From NCBI GenBank assembly GCA_016713925.1, contig JADJOH010000007.1:917501-981500 (forward strand): DNA of 64,000 nt, read 5' to 3'. Below are positions 60,871 through 64,000 of the stretch, in pieces (within the stretch, counting starts at the first letter, position 1; every line of letters starts with the position of its first letter). Below the pieces are notes generated by a model. The model was given only the letters and a program-made list of their open reading frames with translations. It searched no databases and was not told the DNA's origin. This DNA is from Bacteroidota bacterium (GTDB lineage Bacteria > Bacteroidota > Bacteroidia > AKYH767-A > OLB10). The position numbers and the translations under genes were made by a program.

Positions 60871-61635
60871 TCAGGGTAGTGATTTAATAATATTGACAAA
60901 ACTTCTGGATTTCAGAGAAGCGCCACCGATTAAACCTCCATCAACATCTTTGAGCGCGAAGAGTTCCTTTGCATTTTGATCATTACAACTTCCTCCATAT
61001 AGAATAGATGTATTTTCTGCGATGACGGCTCCATATTTTTTTTCAATCAACTGACGAATATAGGCATGCATTTCCTGCGCCTGTTCTGCAGAAGCGGTCA
61101 GACCCGTGCCAATGGCCCATACCGGCTCATAGGCGATAATACATTTTTCAAAGTCAGGTGCGTCTAAATGAAATATCCCTTCGTTCAATTGATTTTCTAT
61201 CACCTCAAAATGCTTCTTATTGTTTCTATCCTCCAGCTGTTCACCAATGCAATACACAGGATGCAGGAGATGTTTAATAGCCGAATCAATTTTTTCAGAG
61301 AGCAAGGTATTTGTTTCACCAAAATATGCTCTTCTTTCCGAATGACCGATCAAAACATAATGGCACCCCATTGATTTAAGCATGCCGGCAGATACTTCAC
61401 CTGTGAAAGCACCCGACTCTTTATTGGAGCAGTTTTGCGCACCTATGGCAATACGATGATCGGAAGAGGTGAGTTGAGTAATGGCACCAATGTAAATGTT
61501 CGACGGAAACAATATGACTTTTACAGGGTGAGTCACTTCATCGGAAAGCATTCCTGTGATCTCGGAAACCAGAGCTTGTGCTTCCCCACGGTTTAAATTC
61601 ATTTTCCAATTACCTGCAACGATTTTAACAGCCAT
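60871..61635 (-). CDS. tpiA: Triosephosphate isomerase
   Basis: The 254-residue TIM barrel interconverts dihydroxyacetone phosphate and glyceraldehyde 3-phosphate. It has GNWKMNLNRGEA (catalytic Lys), LIGHSERRAYFGE (catalytic His), AYEPVWAIGTG (catalytic Glu) and LYGGSCNDQNAKEL plus GGLIGGASL for the phosphate. Length is normal. Confidence 0.97.
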   Translation of the reverse strand: MAVKIVAGNWKMNLNRGEAQALVSEITGMLSDEVTHPVKVILFPSNIYIGAITQLTSSDHRIAIGAQNCSNKESGAFTGEVSAGMLKSMGCHYVLIGHSERRAYFGETNTLLSEKIDSAIKHLLHPVYCIGEQLEDRNNKKHFEVIENQLNEGIFHLDAPDFEKCIIAYEPVWAIGTGLTASAEQAQEMHAYIRQLIEKKYGAVIAENTSILYGGSCNDQNAKELFALKDVDGGLIGGASLKSRSFVNIIKSLP

Positions 61636-61686
61636 ATGTCATCCGGACTTTTGAGGCTATAAAGATACTCAATAATACATTGTAAA

Positions 61687-63322
61687 CTATCGTTCGCTGA
61701 CTGAAATTCTGACGATCGAATTGTCCATACGTTTCTTGATTTGAATGAAGTTCAAACCACTTTTTAATTCTGAAACCTGTATGATTTTGTATTGTGTCCC
61801 TACCGTAAAGTAATTGCGATCCAACTGCTTTATTTTTTTACCGGTATGATCCACCAGAATAAATTCAATCCATCCTTCCACCGGATTTTGAAAACTTATG
61901 GTCGTTTTGTCTGCGCCGGACACCGGATTAGGGTAGGCCACATCCTGAGTAGTAGAGTTCGAATAAATTTCGCGTTCAAATGAAGACTCATGTGGTCCGA
62001 TGTCTATTGCGGTCCCTTGTAGTCTTGTGTGATCTTCAAAGTCGTTTAGCAAATTTTTAAATGGTAAAAGTTGTCCTGCATCAATTAATAACGATCCGGC
62101 CTCGATCCGGTAATCGTCCTTGTCAAAATCATGAAATCGTAATAGACTCAGGTCCGTTGTGGTGAAATTAGATCCTAAGGTTATTTTTTCTCCAACAATA
62201 TTTATATACCCTTCTTCTAAATTACCGGCAGATAGATCTGATTTTAAAATGACATTGTTTACTATAAAATTCTTTTTCTTACCCTTATGACTTAGAAACC
62301 GTATTCCTTCTGTTCGCGCATTTAAGATGAGGTTGTTAAAGATGTAAAAGTACATACCGGATATGGCTGATTTTTCATCGATATACATTCCGTATTTTCC
62401 GCTGGATAAGTTATTATTTTTTCCGGGTCGGAGAATTTTATTATTATAGATGTAAATGTCGCCCAATCCATTCGTAAATATTCCTGAACCTTCACCATCC
62501 TTTATTTCATTGTTATAAATTTCACCGGTCGACCCTTCTCCGAGGATGATGCCGGTCATTTGCCAATCTGTTTTTGACTGACTATCATAACGGATCAAAT
62601 TATGGTGAATCCTTGTGTTGATGGCAGAGCTAACCTGAATACCATCCCATCCTGTATATTCAACAATGTTATTATAGACTTCAACGTTCCTGAGTAAGGG
62701 CGGTAAGATGGTTACGGCGGTGTTGTTACATTGAATGACCTGCCCGTTATAAAACGAACTTCCTATATACATTCCTTCCGTGCCGGTATGATGGACGTAA
62801 CAGTCATGAATGGAGGTGTTTTCCTGAATGAAACTGCTTCGGAGAAATCCACAGAAAGGTTCTGTCTTTGCTACAATTCCTGAATATTGCGAGTAACCGA
62901 CTTCAACACCTTCTACTTCTACAAAGGAGGTATAATCACCAATACTCAATCCGCTCCCGACTTTATTGAAGATACGAATTCCGTATTTGACAGGTGCACT
63001 TCCTTTTCCACTAAGTTTTAAATGGGAGGATCGCCGTATAGAAATTCCAAAATAATGATCGCTGTTGATTTCCACTTCTCCCTGACTGTTACAAATGATT
63101 ATAGGTTTTTCCGGAGAACCATTGATGTTTTTTAAGATGATAAATGGTCTGATACCGGGTAAAAGTAATATGGTATCTCCGATGAAGTGTTGAAAATGGA
63201 TATAGATTTCCGTCAATAACATTTTTTAGCGAGTCTGCAGCAATTGTTTTTTGAGCCTTACTCGTATGAGTTAGCAGGAAGAATGCGCTGATGAGGTGGA
63301 TGCGGATAAAAAGATTCTTCAT
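61687..63322 (-). CDS. T9SS-exported right-handed beta-helix protein, interrupted near its start by a one-base frameshift
   Basis: The signal peptide MKNLFIRIHLISAFFLLTHT is encoded from 63322 in one frame, while the main 511-codon frame starts at 63222. Removing one base of the T4 run at 63193-63196 (reverse strand) joins them as NLYPFQHFIGDTILLL, giving 544 residues. The mature protein has parallel beta-helix coils with repeated N-rich turns (GDIYIYNNKILRPG, IYNNEIKDGEGSGIFTNG). The C-terminus from AYPNPVSGADKTTI to RISVSER is a T9SS sorting domain. Such proteins often bind or cleave polysaccharides; no catalytic set is certain. Confidence 0.8.
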
Positions 63323-63335
63323 AAATAGTATTGAT

Positions 63336-64000
63336 TTACCTGATTAAAATTTTCGTGGGGTCCCTGAAACCGGGCTCATTGCTATACCAGTTATTGTATA
63401 ATGTTCCTCCGGATTGAGACCAATCTGCGAATTTCAAATAGGCATCCATGATCTGGGCCTTTTCAATCACAATTCCATATTCTCCAGGGATATTTATGCA
63501 CCAGGGCAAGTTCCTGTCTGATTTATAATAGCGTCCCATGGCTTGGTTCGTTCGGTCCTGGCCGGTATTGAACAAAGCAGGATCAGCTAAATCAGTGGGT
63601 TCATAATTGGCCATGTGAATTTCATAACCTCTTCTTTTATTGGAGATGAGAAAGGGATTGTAAGGAGCCGTGCCCAATGTGGCAGGCGAAATACCTGATA
63701 TAAATCGAATGGCTAAACGAATGGTATCACTGGCAACAACCGGCGATCCCGGTTCAGTATTGATATAATATCCTGCAGGACGTAGTGCAAGTGCTGTAGA
63801 ATTATCGAATACCACCACTACGGCATTTGTTTGTCCGGCTTCGGTACCATTTCCATTTACATTGATGATATTTTCAGTAAGTATAGGTCCATTGACACTT
63901 TCAATAAATGAAGGTGGTATCGGAAGTTCAATTCCAAACCCATGTTGAAATGAACCTCCGGCTGCTTTTACAAATATTTTGGATTGAATTTGTATGACTT
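63336..64000 (-). CDS. LruC domain-containing protein, C-terminal fragment
   Basis: The reverse strand is open from the window's right edge to 63336, about 220 residues. The segment starts VIQIQSKIFVKAAGGSFQHG and contains GFGIELPIPPSFIESVNG, RRGYEIHMANYEPTDLAD and GEYGIVIEKAQIMDAYLKFADW, which are the conserved features of LruC domains. A GTG at 63818 is inside the domain and is not the start. LruC proteins are secreted Bacteroidota proteins of unknown function. The N-terminus is outside the window. Confidence 0.85.
   Translation of the reverse strand, partial: VIQIQSKIFVKAAGGSFQHGFGIELPIPPSFIESVNGPILTENIINVNGNGTEAGQTNAVVVVFDNSTALALRPAGYYINTEPGSPVVASDTIRLAIRFISGISPATLGTAPYNPFLISNKRRGYEIHMANYEPTDLADPALFNTGQDRTNQAMGRYYKSDRNLPWCINIPGEYGIVIEKAQIMDAYLKFADWSQSGGTLYNNWYSNEPGFRDPTKILIR

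Noticed and set aside
1..64000. tRNA and rRNA genes
   Set aside because: I read both strands for T-loop and anticodon-arm patterns and for rRNA segments and found none that could be supported; only the SRP RNA is convincing. A covariance search would settle this.

Overview
The window is typical of the phylum Bacteroidota, probably an uncultured relative of the Sphingobacteriia/Chitinophagia. Six predicted secreted proteins end in the beta-sandwich sorting domain of the type IX secretion system (T9SS). Many genes are preceded by the Bacteroidota -7 promoter element TAnnTTTG and almost none has a recognisable Shine-Dalgarno site. Lineage-typical families are also present: a GH3-like adenylating enzyme, split transketolase, LruC, DUF4199, and paired DUF1800/DUF1501. 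The base composition is moderately AT-rich throughout and no rRNA, tRNA, CRISPR array, integrase or intact insertion sequence was seen. This looks like ordinary chromosome.

Layout. 1-11 kb: release factor 3 (cut by the edge), an OmpH/Skp-like chaperone, deoxynucleoside kinase, GH3-like enzyme, a PolX-type HhH/PHP protein whose polymerase active site looks dead, a site-2 protease, a frameshifted SppA, a GH16 glycosidase and a CHAD protein. 11-20 kb: a T9SS YCF48-like protein, a bifunctional nuclease, electron transfer flavoprotein (etfB frameshifted, etfA), pyruvate dehydrogenase E1-beta and a second T9SS protein. 19.7-20.6 kb: a duplicated block with two copies of a 141-bp nested-palindrome element. 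20.6-28 kb: an ECF sigma factor operon, both transketolase halves separated by a von Willebrand A gene, and MutS2 without an Smr domain. 28-32 kb: a T9SS propeller-like protein, a lipoprotein lytic transglycosylase and several intergenic repeats. 32-37.7 kb: a glycoconjugate operon (DUF4199, two glycosyltransferases, four genes for GDP-D-glycero-D-manno-heptose). 37.7-48 kb: SRP RNA, transaldolase, a TPR protein ending in a KKGY repeat tract, an acetyltransferase, an M36 metalloprotease, MiaA, a pRiA4b ORF-3-like protein and the CCA-adding enzyme. 48-64 kb: an SGNH protein, coiled-coil and DUF2267 proteins, DUF1800/DUF1501, DoxX, an S8 protease, MnmA, an ABC exporter, TruA, a glycosyltransferase, triosephosphate isomerase, a beta-helix T9SS protein and the C-terminal part of a LruC protein.

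Functional themes are envelope and surface biogenesis (T9SS cargo, heptose glycans, lytic transglycosylase, SppA, Skp), tRNA maturation (miaA, cca, mnmA, truA) and central carbon/energy metabolism (etfAB, pdhB, transketolase, transaldolase, tpiA).

Five reading frames (sppA, etfB, and the T9SS genes at 18.2, 29.5 and 63.2 kb) each need exactly one base added or removed to give a canonical protein. Most of the indels lie in or beside short homopolymers and two hit housekeeping genes, so sequencing or assembly error is the first explanation. The most interesting unexplained signals are the non-coding repeats: the nested-palindrome element, the phased-unit hairpins that share a flank, a scattered palindrome family, and the 11/12-bp tract that supplies a protein C-terminus and then runs on past its stop codon. 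The degenerate PolX is the most interesting protein.
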